DNA of 64,000 bases. Source: JACMLX01 sp031374935. Lineage in GTDB: Bacteria; Gemmatimonadota; Gemmatimonadetes; Gemmatimonadales; Gemmatimonadaceae. Where the stretch lies: NCBI GenBank assembly GCA_031374935.1, contig JANMHB010000110.1, positions 18,555 to 82,554 of the forward strand, read 5' to 3'. The notes under the pieces are model-generated. The model was not told the DNA's origin. It was given only the letters and a program-made list of their open reading frames with translations, and searched no databases. The translations under genes were made by a program, and so were the position numbers. Positions 49,600-59,490 of this stretch are shown here, one piece after another (positions within the stretch are counted from its first letter, which is position 1; every line of letters starts with the position of its first letter).

Positions 49600-50772
49600 G
49601 TGCGATTTGATGCGGATCTTCTGATATTGGGTGGTGGATGCGCCGGCCTCAGCCTCGGCGTGCGTCTCGCGCACGACGGTGGTCGGAGCCGGCGCACTCT
49701 CATCCTCGAGCGCCGGGAGGCGTACCAGAACGATCGCACGTGGTGTTTCTGGCGCGGCGCTGCACATCCCTTCGAGCAGCTGATCAGCCACTCCTGGCTG
49801 AAGATGCGCGTGCGATCGCGGCCGGCGCAGGTGGATGTGGATTGTGGGTCGACGCCATACCAACTGCTGTCATCCGGAGCGTTTTACGAGAATGCCGAGG
49901 CACAGATTGCCCGCGCTCCTGCCGTCGAGTTGCGGCTTGGTGTGTCGGTTCGTGAGGAGCCGATCCGCATCGCTGGTGGGTGGGTCGTCGAGACAGGGGT
50001 CGGGGCGGTCCGGGCGCGGCAGATCATCGACACGCGACCGCCGCCGGGTGTCGTCGCCGGCGACGTGCTGCTCTGGCAGTCGTTCGTGGGACATGAAATC
50101 GAATGTGCGTCACCGGTGTTCGATCCAGCGACGGTTGAATTGATGGATTTCGAGGCGAGCAGCGAGAACGGCGTCGCATTTACGTATCTGCTTCCATTGT
50201 CGCCAACCCGTGCACTCGTTGAGTACACCGTGTTTGGCCGGAACCGGCGATCAGCGGTCTCGCTCGCCAGCGCACAGTGTGCGGCAGTGGCCGCGGCCTG
50301 CCGTGGCAATCCGGTCGTCGTCCTGCGAGAGGAGTCTGGGATTCTGCCAATGGGTCTCCCCGCGAATCTGGTTCGCCGGGTCGTCGACTATCGCCGCGTG
50401 GGCCTGATGAGTGGTGCGGGACGGGCAAGCACTGGATACGCATTCCAGCGCATTCAGCGATGGGCGGAGTCAGCCGCCGCGTCGCTACGCCGAAATTCGT
50501 TCGATGTCGGTCATGCGCCCGATGCGTGGCATCAACGAGCGATGGATCGATTGTTTCTGCAGGTGTTGCGCGCGCACCCCGAGCGCGCGCCGGAGCTGTT
50601 CCTGTCGTTGTTCCGGAATGCCGATGCTGCCCGAGTCATTCGGTTCCTGAGTGACAGCGGCTCGGCCGTCGACTGCGCCGCGATCATCGCCACGCTGCCG
50701 GTCGGACTGTTCCTGCGCCAACTCATGCGATCCGGTATCTCCGGCGCGCCGGCCCTGCGCGGTTCGACGTGA
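49600..50772 (+). CDS. crtY: Lycopene beta-cyclase
   Basis: The enzyme closes both ends of lycopene to make beta-carotene. The 390-residue protein begins at a GTG and has the Rossmann dinucleotide motif LLILGGGCAGLSLGVRLA, the family signatures QNDRTWCFW and GRASTGYAFQRIQRW, and a central PLSPTRALVEYTVF. This is the CrtY/CrtL-type flavoprotein cyclase. It follows the rhodopsin by 51 bases and overlaps blh by 3 bases, so the retinal pathway is built as one operon. Phytoene synthase and desaturase for lycopene itself are not in this window. Confidence 0.92.
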   Translation: MRFDADLLILGGGCAGLSLGVRLAHDGGRSRRTLILERREAYQNDRTWCFWRGAAHPFEQLISHSWLKMRVRSRPAQVDVDCGSTPYQLLSSGAFYENAEAQIARAPAVELRLGVSVREEPIRIAGGWVVETGVGAVRARQIIDTRPPPGVVAGDVLLWQSFVGHEIECASPVFDPATVELMDFEASSENGVAFTYLLPLSPTRALVEYTVFGRNRRSAVSLASAQCAAVAAACRGNPVVVLREESGILPMGLPANLVRRVVDYRRVGLMSGAGRASTGYAFQRIQRWAESAAASLRRNSFDVGHAPDAWHQRAMDRLFLQVLRAHPERAPELFLSLFRNADAARVIRFLSDSGSAVDCAAIIATLPVGLFLRQLMRSGISGAPALRGST

Positions 50773-51647
50773 ACCGCGCACTGCAAGTGCAGGGTGCGCT
50801 GTTCTGTGTCATCGCGGCAACTGGCGCTGCGGCTTCGGTGTTGCTGCCACGGATTCCGCCACGGTCAGAGGTGATTGCGGTCGCTGCGTTGATCGCGTTC
50901 CTCGGCATTCCGCATGGTGCGCTCGACACCACATTTGCCCGGCAGCGATTCGGCCTTCGCACACCACGCGCGTGGGCTGGCTTTTCCCTTGGTTATGGCG
51001 TCTTGATGCTGGGCGTGGTGTTGCTCTGGTCGGTGGCGCCGGCGCTGTTTCTGGTTGGCTTCCTCGTCATTTCCGCACTGCACTTCTCGGGTGATCCCAT
51101 CAGCGGTACTCCCGGCATCCCGCGGCTCGTTCAGGGCGGTGCCGTGCTGGTTCTGCCAGCGCTGCGCCACGCAGATGAATTGACGCGCTTGTTTGGCATG
51201 TTGGTCGGACCCGATGCGGCTCGTACAGTGGCGCCTTTCATCGGTCTGGCGGCAATCCCGTGGGCAGTTGCAGTTGTCGTGTGCGCGGGGCTGACATGGC
51301 AGCGATCGTGGCAGACGTCGCTCGAGCTGATGGCAGTCGGCACGCTGGCTTGCGTTGCGCCGCCCCTTGTTGCATTCGGACTGTTCTTCTGTGGGATGCA
51401 CTCCGCGCGTCACATTCTTCGCACCGTCATCTGGGTGCGATCCGATGAACGACGCTCGGTGCTTGGCGCCGCCGTCGCCCCGATGCTGGGGGTCGCAGTT
51501 CTTGGTGCGCTCGCGTGGCGATTGGGTGGCGACATCCCGTTGGAGCCGAAGGTCATTCAACTGATTTTTGTCGGGCTGGCCGCGGTGACGGTGCCACACA
51601 TGGCGCTGATCGAGCCGGTCCGGCTGTCGGGCTGGCGCGACGGGTAA
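50769..51647 (+). CDS. blh: Beta-carotene 15,15'-dioxygenase (Brp/Blh family)
   Basis: The membrane enzyme cuts beta-carotene in the middle to give two retinal molecules for the rhodopsin. The 292-residue protein begins at a GTG overlapping the crtY stop (GTGA). The family iron-ligand histidines are all present: GIPHGALD (H49), ISALHFSGD (H105), GMHSARH (H211, H215) and TVPHMALIEPVR (H277). At least six hydrophobic spans fit the known helical membrane fold. Together with rhodopsin and crtY this gives a self-contained lycopene-to-photopump cassette. Confidence 0.93.
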   Translation: MNRALQVQGALFCVIAATGAAASVLLPRIPPRSEVIAVAALIAFLGIPHGALDTTFARQRFGLRTPRAWAGFSLGYGVLMLGVVLLWSVAPALFLVGFLVISALHFSGDPISGTPGIPRLVQGGAVLVLPALRHADELTRLFGMLVGPDAARTVAPFIGLAAIPWAVAVVVCAGLTWQRSWQTSLELMAVGTLACVAPPLVAFGLFFCGMHSARHILRTVIWVRSDERRSVLGAAVAPMLGVAVLGALAWRLGGDIPLEPKVIQLIFVGLAAVTVPHMALIEPVRLSGWRDG

Positions 51648-51802
51648 TGCTGGTGCGTGGAGTTCCGAGGCGAAATTGCCGTCATCAGCGCTGGCGCCGC
51701 TTGTCGATGGTGTGTCTGCCAACCGGGGCAGTGTGACATCCATCGCCGGTTGCGGTAGCTTTCGGAGACGTGTTCCGACCCGACCGATGTCTTCGCTGCT
51801 GA

Positions 51803-52717
51803 ATGTCTCTCTCCAACCAGACCCGTCCCGACCTCATCGATCCTGCCGTGCTGACCGCACTGGGTGGGCTCGAAGTGCGCGCGCGCTGGCTGGTCGATGG
51901 CTTCCTGACCGGGCTCCATCGCTCGCCTCGCAAGGGCTTCAGCGTGGAATTCGCCGAGCATCGGCCCTATCAGCCTGGCGACGATCTGCGCTACATCGAC
52001 TGGAAGATTGCCGCCCGCACCGATCGCTGGGTGGTCAAGCAGTTCGAGGAAGAGACCAACCTGCGCGCCGTCGTGCTGCTCGACGTGAGCCGGTCGATGC
52101 ATTGGAAAAGCCCCACGGCCAAGCTGACCAAGCAGGCGTATGCCGAGCAGCTGGCTGCTGCGCTCGCATTGCTGCTGCTCAAGCAGCGCGACGCGGTTGG
52201 GCTGGTGCGATTCGATGATGCGGTGCGGACCGTGGTACCCCCGCGGGCCAGGCCGGCGCACTTTCAGCGCCTTGTCGGCGCAATGCTCGAGCAAGGTACC
52301 GGCCGCGACTCGCGGCTCGACCTCGCGCTGCAACAGGCCTCACAGCTGATCCGGCGCCCGGGCCTGGTGATCGCGATCACCGATCTGCTGGTCGATCCGG
52401 CGTCGGTCGCGCCGGGTTTGCGTGCGCTGCGGGCGGCAGGCCACGACGTACTGGTGATGCACATCATGGATCCCGGTGAGCGGGTGCTCGACGTGAGCAC
52501 CGATGCCCGGTTCATCGATTCGGAGACCGGGGTCGAAGTGACGGCCAGTGCGCGCGAGATCCGCGCCGCCTACAGCGCCGCAGTCGAGACCGCGATCGAG
52601 CGCTGGCGGTCACTGTTCGTGGAGCAAGGCGCCCGCTACGCACTCTGCGATACCAGCGAACCGTTCGGTTTGCCGCTCCATCGCGCCTTTGCGGCACGCG
52701 ACTTCGTGCGAGGCTGA
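51803..52717 (+). CDS. DUF58 domain protein (VWA-like)
   Basis: The 304-residue protein has the DUF58 core: GLHRSPRKGFSVEFAEHRPYQPGDDLRYIDWKIAARTDRWVVKQFEEE (read in pieces), the diagnostic segment near RYIDWK. A VWA-like domain with the metal-ion-dependent adhesion site DVSRSM then follows. Such proteins usually sit beside MoxR ATPases and BatA-type membrane proteins and act in envelope or metal-centre assembly. Here the BatA-type gene follows nine bases later, but no MoxR gene is nearby. Confidence 0.85.
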   Translation: MSLSNQTRPDLIDPAVLTALGGLEVRARWLVDGFLTGLHRSPRKGFSVEFAEHRPYQPGDDLRYIDWKIAARTDRWVVKQFEEETNLRAVVLLDVSRSMHWKSPTAKLTKQAYAEQLAAALALLLLKQRDAVGLVRFDDAVRTVVPPRARPAHFQRLVGAMLEQGTGRDSRLDLALQQASQLIRRPGLVIAITDLLVDPASVAPGLRALRAAGHDVLVMHIMDPGERVLDVSTDARFIDSETGVEVTASAREIRAAYSAAVETAIERWRSLFVEQGARYALCDTSEPFGLPLHRAFAARDFVRG

Positions 52718-52726
52718 GCAAGACCC

Positions 52727-54592
52727 GTGGCGTTCCTGGCTCCACTCTGGCTGTCGCTGGCGGCCCTCGCGGCCATTCCGGTGCTGCTGCATCTGTTGCG
52801 GCGCAACATCGGGGCGCGCGTCGAGTTTCCCGCCGTGCGCTATCTGCAGAGCGCCGAGCGCGAGTCCAGTCGTGACGTCCGCGCCAAAAATCTGCTGCTG
52901 CTCCTGCTGCGCATCCTGATCGTCGTGCTGCTGGCACTGGCGGCGGCGAAGCCGATCTGGACCCGGGGGCAGGGCACACCGCGCGCACTGGCGATCGTGC
53001 TCGACAACTCGCTCAGCACCACCGCCATCGTCGGCGGCGCCCCGGTGCTCGATCGACTGACGGCCGCCGCCCGCGCGCTGCGCAACGCCTCGCGCGCTGC
53101 GGAACGCCTCTGGTTGATCACCGCCGACGGCACGGTCTACACCGGGCCGGATGCGATCGACGCGGCGCTGTCCCGCGTCATCGCACTGCCGGGCGCCGGA
53201 CACATCGATGCCGCCGTACGCACCGCAATGGCGCTGACGCAGCGCACGGGCGACGACGCTGGTGCCGTCGCCGTTGTGACCGATGGCCAGCGCTCCGCGT
53301 GGACGACTGACGTGCCGACGGGATCGTCGCGGATCCGCGCGTTCGTTCCGTCGCTGGCCCCCCCGCCCAACGGCGCGATTCTTTCGGCCACCGCGCAGCC
53401 ACAATGGTGGACACCGCGCGGCACGCTCGAACTCACCATCCAGCCGGTACGCGACAGCACGGCCTATCGTATCGCACTCGGTGCGACGACCATCGCGCGC
53501 GGTGTGCTGGTGCGCAACGCCGGCGATTCCGTTGCCACGGCGAGGATCCCGCTGCTCGGTACGGGCAGCGGCTGGCAGGCACTGGACGTCACGATCGAAC
53601 CGTCCGGCGTGGGCGCGGATGATCACGCCATCGTGCCGATCGTGGTTGGTGGTGCGCCGGCGGTGCGCGAATCGGCCGGCGAGTTTGCCGCCGCCGCCGT
53701 GACGTCCCTGCGCGAAAGCGGGCGGATTCGTGCCAGTGGGCCTGTCACGGTCAATATCAGTGCGGCGTCGTCGGTCAGTACGCTGCCGGCGCTGATCGTG
53801 CCACCCACCGATGCCGGCGGTGTGGCCAGCGCCAACGCGGCCCTCGCCCGGCTGGGGATTCCATGGCGATTCGGCGCCGAACAGCGGGGCGCGCAGATGG
53901 TGCGCAGTCTGCACGACGATCTGCGCGGCGACACGGCCATTCGTGTCACGCAATGGTTTCCGCTCGTCGCGGAGCCCGGCGCGATCGGTGATACGGTGGC
54001 GATGGTCGGCAGTGCCGTGTGGCTGGTGCGCGGTCCGAAATGGGTCATCCTTGGTTCCGCGCTCGATCCCGGCAGCACGACGCTGCCAGTGCGCGCCACG
54101 TTCGTGCCCTGGCTGGCCGATGCCATCAGCAACCTGGCCTCGGGCACCACCGCCGCCACGCTCGTCACCGCCGGTGCTCCACTGGTGACACCGGCGGGTG
54201 CAACGGAGCTGGTTGGTGCCGACTCGGCCGCGTCGCGTCTGCCCGTTGGGAGCCGTGCCTTGTCGGCACCGTCGCTGCCGGGGGTCTACTTCTGGATGCG
54301 CGGCGCGGACATCCTTGGCGCCGTTGGTGTGCGCCTCGATCCCGGCGAACCGCAGCTGGCCCGTGCGACCCCCACCGAACTCGCGGCGCGCTTCGGTGAT
54401 GCGCAGCAGGTCGTCGTATCGTCCGAGACACCGGCGTTCCTGAGCAGTGTGCGTCAATCAGGCGCGTCGCAGCCACTGGCCGCCCCATTGCTCTGGCTCG
54501 CGTTGCTGGCGGTGCTCGCCGAGGCGTGGGTGTCCGGCCGGTACCGCACGCGCGCCGCTGCTGGCGCAGACTCCCCTGCACGCACTGCCTGA
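52727..54592 (+). CDS. BatA N-terminal-domain membrane protein
   Basis: The 621-residue protein starts at GTG 52727. Its N-terminus has the BatA signature: LAPLWLSLAALAAIPVLLHLLRR, then FPAVRYLQ and a second helix (LLLLLLRILIVVLLALAAAKP). A VWA-like ALAIVLDNSLSTT (~85-97) is present with a degenerate metal site. The long C-terminal region is beta-rich, and a final transmembrane helix (PLLWLALLAVLAEAWVSG) lies near the end. It probably places a large periplasmic domain next to the DUF58 partner. Its stop codon overlaps the mfd start by one base. Confidence 0.75.
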   Translation: MAFLAPLWLSLAALAAIPVLLHLLRRNIGARVEFPAVRYLQSAERESSRDVRAKNLLLLLLRILIVVLLALAAAKPIWTRGQGTPRALAIVLDNSLSTTAIVGGAPVLDRLTAAARALRNASRAAERLWLITADGTVYTGPDAIDAALSRVIALPGAGHIDAAVRTAMALTQRTGDDAGAVAVVTDGQRSAWTTDVPTGSSRIRAFVPSLAPPPNGAILSATAQPQWWTPRGTLELTIQPVRDSTAYRIALGATTIARGVLVRNAGDSVATARIPLLGTGSGWQALDVTIEPSGVGADDHAIVPIVVGGAPAVRESAGEFAAAAVTSLRESGRIRASGPVTVNISAASSVSTLPALIVPPTDAGGVASANAALARLGIPWRFGAEQRGAQMVRSLHDDLRGDTAIRVTQWFPLVAEPGAIGDTVAMVGSAVWLVRGPKWVILGSALDPGSTTLPVRATFVPWLADAISNLASGTTAATLVTAGAPLVTPAGATELVGADSAASRLPVGSRALSAPSLPGVYFWMRGADILGAVGVRLDPGEPQLARATPTELAARFGDAQQVVVSSETPAFLSSVRQSGASQPLAAPLLWLALLAVLAEAWVSGRYRTRAAAGADSPARTA

Positions 54593-57500
54593 TGGGCCTT
54601 CCGACCCTGCTCGACGCGATTGAACGGCTGCCGCAGTTTTCGCGGGTCTTAAACACCTTGCCGGCGCCGAATCGTGTGCTGACGCTGGCCGGACTGCACG
54701 GCTCGAGTGATGCGGTGATGATTGCCGCGCTGGCGCGTCGCCTCCCGGGGCGCGTGATCATCGTCGTCACCGACGCGCTGCCGGATGCCGAACGCTGGCT
54801 GGCGGACCTGTCGGCGCTGGCTGACGCCGACGGCATCGCGTTGTATCCGCCGCGTGAAGGATTCGGCGAAGTCGAGCCGCACACGGAAGTGGCGGGCGAG
54901 CGCGTCGAGACCCTCGAGAAGCTCTCGCGTGGCGCGGTGCGCCTGCTGCTCACGACGTCGCGCGCGCTCATGGAGCGCACCCAGCTTGCGCGTGCCGTGG
55001 CGCGCGCGCGTCTCGAGCTGCGGAAGGGCGATGCGTGGCGGCTCGAGGCGTTGTCGGAACACCTCGACGCGCACGGCTTCGAGCGCGTGCCGATGGTGGA
55101 CGATGTGGGTCAGTACAGCGTACGCGGCGGCATCTTCGACATCTACAGCTTCGGGATGGCGGAGCCCGCCCGTCTCGAGTTCTGGGGCGACGAGATCGTC
55201 GAGTTGCGGCACTTCGACCTGCTCACGCAGCGCAGCACACGCGATGCGACGGTGGCACTGGTGCTCCCGGTGGACATTCCGGCCACCGAGGATGGCGATG
55301 CCGCCTACGAGCGCGTGACGCTCGCCGATCTGCTGCCCCCCGACACACTCCTCGTGCAGCCGCTCGGCACGAGCGTCGAGCCGGAGCTGAAGCGGACGTG
55401 GGATGAGGCGCATCATCACGTGGAGCTGGCGCGTCGTCGCGGTGAGGATGCCCCCGCGCGCGAGCGGCTGTTCGAGCACCCCGATGAGACCCGGAAACGG
55501 CTGCGCGGCTTCGGCACCATTCGCATCGTCGATCCGTCGAGCGCAATCGATGTCGGGTTTCCGGCCCGCGCCCCGGAAACCGTCGGGCGTGACATGGCGG
55601 CGCTGCGGAAGCTGGTGGCCGCCGGCGTCCCGACCCTGATTCTCTGCGACAACAGCGGGCAGCTGGAACGTCTGGAGGAGTTGCTCAACGAACGAGGCCG
55701 CGGCACCACCGCGACCCTCGCCCTCGGGGTACTCGGCGCCGGGTTCCTGTTGCCGCCGTCGGATGGTCGCGAGGGGCTGCGCGTGCTCACCGACCACGAG
55801 ATCTTCCGGCGCGAGCGCCGGATTCGTCGCACCCGCAAGTATGGTGGCGGTGCCGTGCTCGATGTGGTCACGGCGCTCAAGAGTGGCGACTACGTCGTGC
55901 ATCTCGAGCATGGAATCGGCATCTACCGCGGGCTGTCGACCACCTTCGTCGGCGAAAGCACCGTCGAAGTTGCCGTGATCGAATACGAAGGCGGCGACCG
56001 GCTCAACGTGCCGCTGTACCGGATCGATCAGGTGGAGCGATACCGGGCGGCCGGTGATGTCAGCGCCGACGCGCCACCGCCGCGATTGCACAAGCTGGGT
56101 GGCCGGAAGTGGAGTCAGCAGCGCGACAAGACGCGCAGTGCCATCCTCGAGATGACGCACGAGTTGCTGGATCTGTACGCGCGTCGTCGCATCGCGGCCC
56201 GCCCGCCGCATGTGCCCGACACCAACTGGCAGATGCAGCTCGAAAGCGGCTTCCTGTTCGAGGATACGCCGGACCAGCGCCGCGCCACGACGGACGTGAA
56301 GCGCGACATGGAGAGTGGCCGCCCGATGGACCGGCTGCTGTTGGGCGACGTGGGCTATGGCAAGACGGAGATCGCCGTGCGCGCCGCGTTCAAGGCGGTG
56401 CAGAGCGGACGGCAGGTGGCGGTGCTGGTGCCGACGACGATTCTTGCCGACCAGCATGTGCGTACCTTCGGCGATCGGCTGGCGGATTTCCCGGTGGTGA
56501 TCGAGGAGTTGAGCCGCTTCCGCACGGCGAAGGAACAGGCGATGACCCTCGAACGCCTGAAGAAGAAGGAAGTCGACATCGTCATCGGCACGCACCGCCT
56601 GCTGGGCGAGGACGTCGTCTTTGGCGACCTCGGGCTGATCATCGTCGACGAAGAGCATCGCTTCGGTGTGAAGCACAAGGAGCGGCTGAAGCAACTGAAG
56701 ATGGAAACCGATGTGCTGACGCTCACCGCCACGCCGATTCCGCGGACCCTGCACCAGTCGCTGGCGGGCCTGCGCGACATGACGCTGATGCAGACACCGC
56801 CGCGCGACCGAAGCCCGGTACTGACGTACGTCGAGCCGAACGACGATGCCTTGATCGAGGAAGCCGTCAGTCGCGAGCTCGATCGGGGCGGGCAGTGTTT
56901 CTTCGTGCACAATCGCATCGAGACGATTCTGGCGATGGCGGACCATCTGCAGCGGCTGGTGCCGCGCGCCCGTGTCGTGGTTGGCCACGGCCAGATGAAG
57001 GAGCGCGAACTGGAGGAGGTCATGCGACAGTTCGTGCGCGGCGAGGCCGATATCCTCGTCAGCACGATGATCGTCGAAAGCGGACTCGATGTGTCGAACG
57101 CGAACACGATGTTCGTCGACCGTGCCGATCACTTCGGCCTGGCGCAGCTGTATCAGCTGCGTGGCCGGGTGGGCCGCTCGCATCGTCGGGCCTACTGCTA
57201 CCTGCTGGTGCCTGACATCGTCGACGAAGACGCCGAGCGCCGCCTGCGGGTGCTGGAACACAACACCGACCTTGGCAGCGGCTATCGGGTCGCGCTCAAG
57301 GACATGGAACTGCGCGGGGCCGGCAACCTGCTCGGCCCCGAGCAGAGCGGCTTCGTGCACACCGTGGGGTTCGATCTCTATCTCCGCCTGCTGGAAGAGA
57401 CCGTGGGTCGAATCCAGCGGGGCGACGCGGCCCCGCCGCCCCAACCATCGGATGTGTCGCTGGACGTGCCGGCCTTCCTGCCGGACGACTATGTGCCGAT

Positions 57501-57879
57501 GCAGGATCTCAAGCTCGACGTCTACCGTCGCCTGACCAAGGCGCCGGATGCCGCCGCCATCGAGGCGCTCGCCGGCGAGGTCCGCGACCGCTTCGGGCCT
57601 TTGCCCCCGGCCGCGGCGGCCTACTTCGACCTGGCTCAGCTCCGCTTGCTCGGAGGCACCTTGGGAATCGAGGCAATTCTGGTGCGGGGGGATGAGGGTC
57701 GTATTACGTTTCGCGCCGACGCCGTGCCCCGGATGAAGGGGCTCAGCGCCGCCTTCCATGAAGTCCAGTTCCAGGCCGAGGTGCGCCGCGCGCAACCATT
57801 GACGCTCAAGCTCACGCGACTCGGCGGAGCGGCGGTGCTCGAGGGCCTCGTCCGTTCGCTGCGCAGTCTGAGCCGCTGA
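54592..57879 (+). CDS. mfd: Transcription-repair coupling factor
   Basis: Mfd pushes stalled RNA polymerase off damaged DNA and recruits UvrA. The 1,095-residue product from the ATG at 54592 has the UvrB-like N-terminal domains (GFERVPMVDDVGQYSVRGGIFDIYSFG, in pieces), the RNAP-interaction domain starting at LKSGDYVVHLEHGIGIYRG, and the RecG-like helicase core: LLLGDVGYGKTEIAVRAAFKA, VPTTILADQH, LIIVDEEHRFGVKHKERLK, TLTATPIPRTL, and the TRG motif region. The C-terminal domain follows. The length is close to the usual ~1,150. An overlapping 1,048-codon antisense ORF is a shadow. uvrA is also encoded in this window, 30 kb away. Confidence 0.96.
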   Translation: MGLPTLLDAIERLPQFSRVLNTLPAPNRVLTLAGLHGSSDAVMIAALARRLPGRVIIVVTDALPDAERWLADLSALADADGIALYPPREGFGEVEPHTEVAGERVETLEKLSRGAVRLLLTTSRALMERTQLARAVARARLELRKGDAWRLEALSEHLDAHGFERVPMVDDVGQYSVRGGIFDIYSFGMAEPARLEFWGDEIVELRHFDLLTQRSTRDATVALVLPVDIPATEDGDAAYERVTLADLLPPDTLLVQPLGTSVEPELKRTWDEAHHHVELARRRGEDAPARERLFEHPDETRKRLRGFGTIRIVDPSSAIDVGFPARAPETVGRDMAALRKLVAAGVPTLILCDNSGQLERLEELLNERGRGTTATLALGVLGAGFLLPPSDGREGLRVLTDHEIFRRERRIRRTRKYGGGAVLDVVTALKSGDYVVHLEHGIGIYRGLSTTFVGESTVEVAVIEYEGGDRLNVPLYRIDQVERYRAAGDVSADAPPPRLHKLGGRKWSQQRDKTRSAILEMTHELLDLYARRRIAARPPHVPDTNWQMQLESGFLFEDTPDQRRATTDVKRDMESGRPMDRLLLGDVGYGKTEIAVRAAFKAVQSGRQVAVLVPTTILADQHVRTFGDRLADFPVVIEELSRFRTAKEQAMTLERLKKKEVDIVIGTHRLLGEDVVFGDLGLIIVDEEHRFGVKHKERLKQLKMETDVLTLTATPIPRTLHQSLAGLRDMTLMQTPPRDRSPVLTYVEPNDDALIEEAVSRELDRGGQCFFVHNRIETILAMADHLQRLVPRARVVVGHGQMKERELEEVMRQFVRGEADILVSTMIVESGLDVSNANTMFVDRADHFGLAQLYQLRGRVGRSHRRAYCYLLVPDIVDEDAERRLRVLEHNTDLGSGYRVALKDMELRGAGNLLGPEQSGFVHTVGFDLYLRLLEETVGRIQRGDAAPPPQPSDVSLDVPAFLPDDYVPMQDLKLDVYRRLTKAPDAAAIEALAGEVRDRFGPLPPAAAAYFDLAQLRLLGGTLGIEAILVRGDEGRITFRADAVPRMKGLSAAFHEVQFQAEVRRAQPLTLKLTRLGGAAVLEGLVRSLRSLSR

Positions 57880-57943
57880 CCGTTCGGCGGCTGTCCGTGT
57901 CCGTTCAGACTGTGGCAGCCTTCACCCGTACCCGTTTCGACGA

Positions 57944-59434
57944 ATGAGAACACTTGTCCTTGCCGCGATCGCCGTTGTCGCCACGGCTCCGTTGGCCGGC
58001 TGCAACAGCGGAGCGCTCAGCGCTCACGCGGATACCGTCGCGAAGGCGGGCTCACAGGAACTGACCGTCAAGAAGCTGTCCGAGTTGCTCGGCGCGTCGA
58101 AGGTACCGCTCCGCAAGGATGTCGTGCGCGTCGTCGCCGATCTCTGGGTCAACTACCAGCTGCTGGCCAAGGCCGGCGCCAACGGCGATTCACTCAACGA
58201 TCCGAAGCAGCTCGACTCGGCGCTCTGGGCACCGATCGCGAATGCCCGCGCGCGGAAGTTCTTTGAGGTCGTGTCCAAGGGCTGGACCGTGGCGACGCCA
58301 ACCGACGGCGAAGCGCGCTATAACAGCGGTGAAGTGCTCGCCGCCAGTCATGTGCTCTTCCGGGCGCCGGAGAAGGGTGCGACGCCGCAGCAGATCGCGG
58401 CGCTCAAGACCCGCGCCGATTCACTGCGCAAGGTGCTGACGCCCGCGAACTTTGCGCAGTTGGCGTCGCGCTTCAGTCAGGATCCGGGCTCGGCCCAGCA
58501 GGGCGGCTCGCTCGGCGCATTCCCCAAGGGCATGATGGCGCCCGAGTTCGAAACTGGTGTGCTCAGCACCAAGCCCGGTGAGATCTCGCCCGTCGTGCAG
58601 ACGCGGTTCGGCTTCCATATCATCTTCCGCCCGGTGTACTCGGCGGTGACGCAGAACGTCGCCCAGCTCATGCAGCAGCGCGGCGCGGCGGCCGCCGAAT
58701 CGACCTACTGGGCGCGTCTCGAAGCCGCCAACACGGTGACGGTCAAGTCCGACGCGCCGAAGATGGCCCGTGACGTGGTGGGTGATCTGGACAGCTACCG
58801 CGCCAGCGGCATGGTGCTCGGCACGACGAAGAAGGGCGAATTCACTGCCCGGCAGCTGGTGCGCTGGATCGACGCCTATCCGCCGGAACAGGGGCTGATT
58901 CCGCAGATCCAGAACGCGCCGGACACGATCATCCCGACGCTGATCAAGAACTTCATGCGCAATGAGCTGTTCCTGAAGCAGGCCGACAGTGCCAAGGTCG
59001 ATCTGAGCGATCAGGAGAAGAGCCAGATCCGCGCCGAGTTCCGCACCCTCGTGATCAACTCGTGGACGCAGCTCGGTGTGGCGCCGAATCAGCTGATCGA
59101 CAGTGCCAAGACGCCTGCCGCCCGCGAAGTGCTGGCGACGGGCCGCGTCAACACCTTCCTCGAAAGCATGCTGGTGAAGGACGGGGCGTTCGTGCCGATC
59201 GCGCGCTCGATGGACCTGATGCTTCGGATGCGCTACCCGGGCGCCAAGATCGTCGACGCCGGTGTCGATCGTGCACTCGAAGCCGCCAACAAGCTCCGGG
59301 GCTCGGCCGACTCGACGCGTGCCGCGAACCGTCCTGCCTCGGCCGTGCCGATGCCGGGCGAGTCGCAGCCAGGGCCGGACAAGGCGCTCCAGACGGTCCC
59401 GGCTCAGCCTGCGGCTCCGGCCAAAAAGCCGTAA
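57944..59434 (+). CDS. Lipoprotein parvulin-type peptidyl-prolyl isomerase
   Basis: The 496-residue protein begins with a lipoprotein signal peptide and lipobox LAGC. A PpiC/rotamase-type domain (~130-230) follows, with GEVLAASHVLF, LASRFSQDPGSAQQGGSLGAFPKGMMAPEFE and VVQTRFGFHIIFR, the usual signature. The N-terminal helical part is SurA/PrsA-like. It should assist folding of exported proteins at a membrane surface. The long C-terminal region ends in a Pro/Ala-rich tail (QPAAPAKKP). A strong terminator separates it from surA. Confidence 0.87.
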   Translation: MRTLVLAAIAVVATAPLAGCNSGALSAHADTVAKAGSQELTVKKLSELLGASKVPLRKDVVRVVADLWVNYQLLAKAGANGDSLNDPKQLDSALWAPIANARARKFFEVVSKGWTVATPTDGEARYNSGEVLAASHVLFRAPEKGATPQQIAALKTRADSLRKVLTPANFAQLASRFSQDPGSAQQGGSLGAFPKGMMAPEFETGVLSTKPGEISPVVQTRFGFHIIFRPVYSAVTQNVAQLMQQRGAAAAESTYWARLEAANTVTVKSDAPKMARDVVGDLDSYRASGMVLGTTKKGEFTARQLVRWIDAYPPEQGLIPQIQNAPDTIIPTLIKNFMRNELFLKQADSAKVDLSDQEKSQIRAEFRTLVINSWTQLGVAPNQLIDSAKTPAAREVLATGRVNTFLESMLVKDGAFVPIARSMDLMLRMRYPGAKIVDAGVDRALEAANKLRGSADSTRAANRPASAVPMPGESQPGPDKALQTVPAQPAAPAKKP

Positions 59435-59459
59435 CCGCCCACGCTACTGTGGCGAATTC

Positions 59460-59490
59460 GCGGGGGAGCACGAACACCGTGCTCCCCCGC
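59460..59490 (+). terminator. Rho-independent terminator after the isomerase lipoprotein gene
   Basis: A perfect 13-bp stem (GCGGGGGAGCACG / CGTGCTCCCCCGC) with a five-base loop, 26 bases beyond the stop codon, is followed by TCTACATTTG. Confidence 0.8.

Noticed and set aside
54649..57795. A 1,048-codon antisense open frame across mfd
   Set aside because: It exactly shadows a clear mfd gene with intact motifs; its protein is His/Arg/Gln-rich with no family pattern. This is a codon-bias artefact of GC-rich DNA.
57871..57892. Hairpin AGCCGC...GCGGCT at the end of mfd
   Set aside because: Only six base pairs with no T-run; probably chance pairing.
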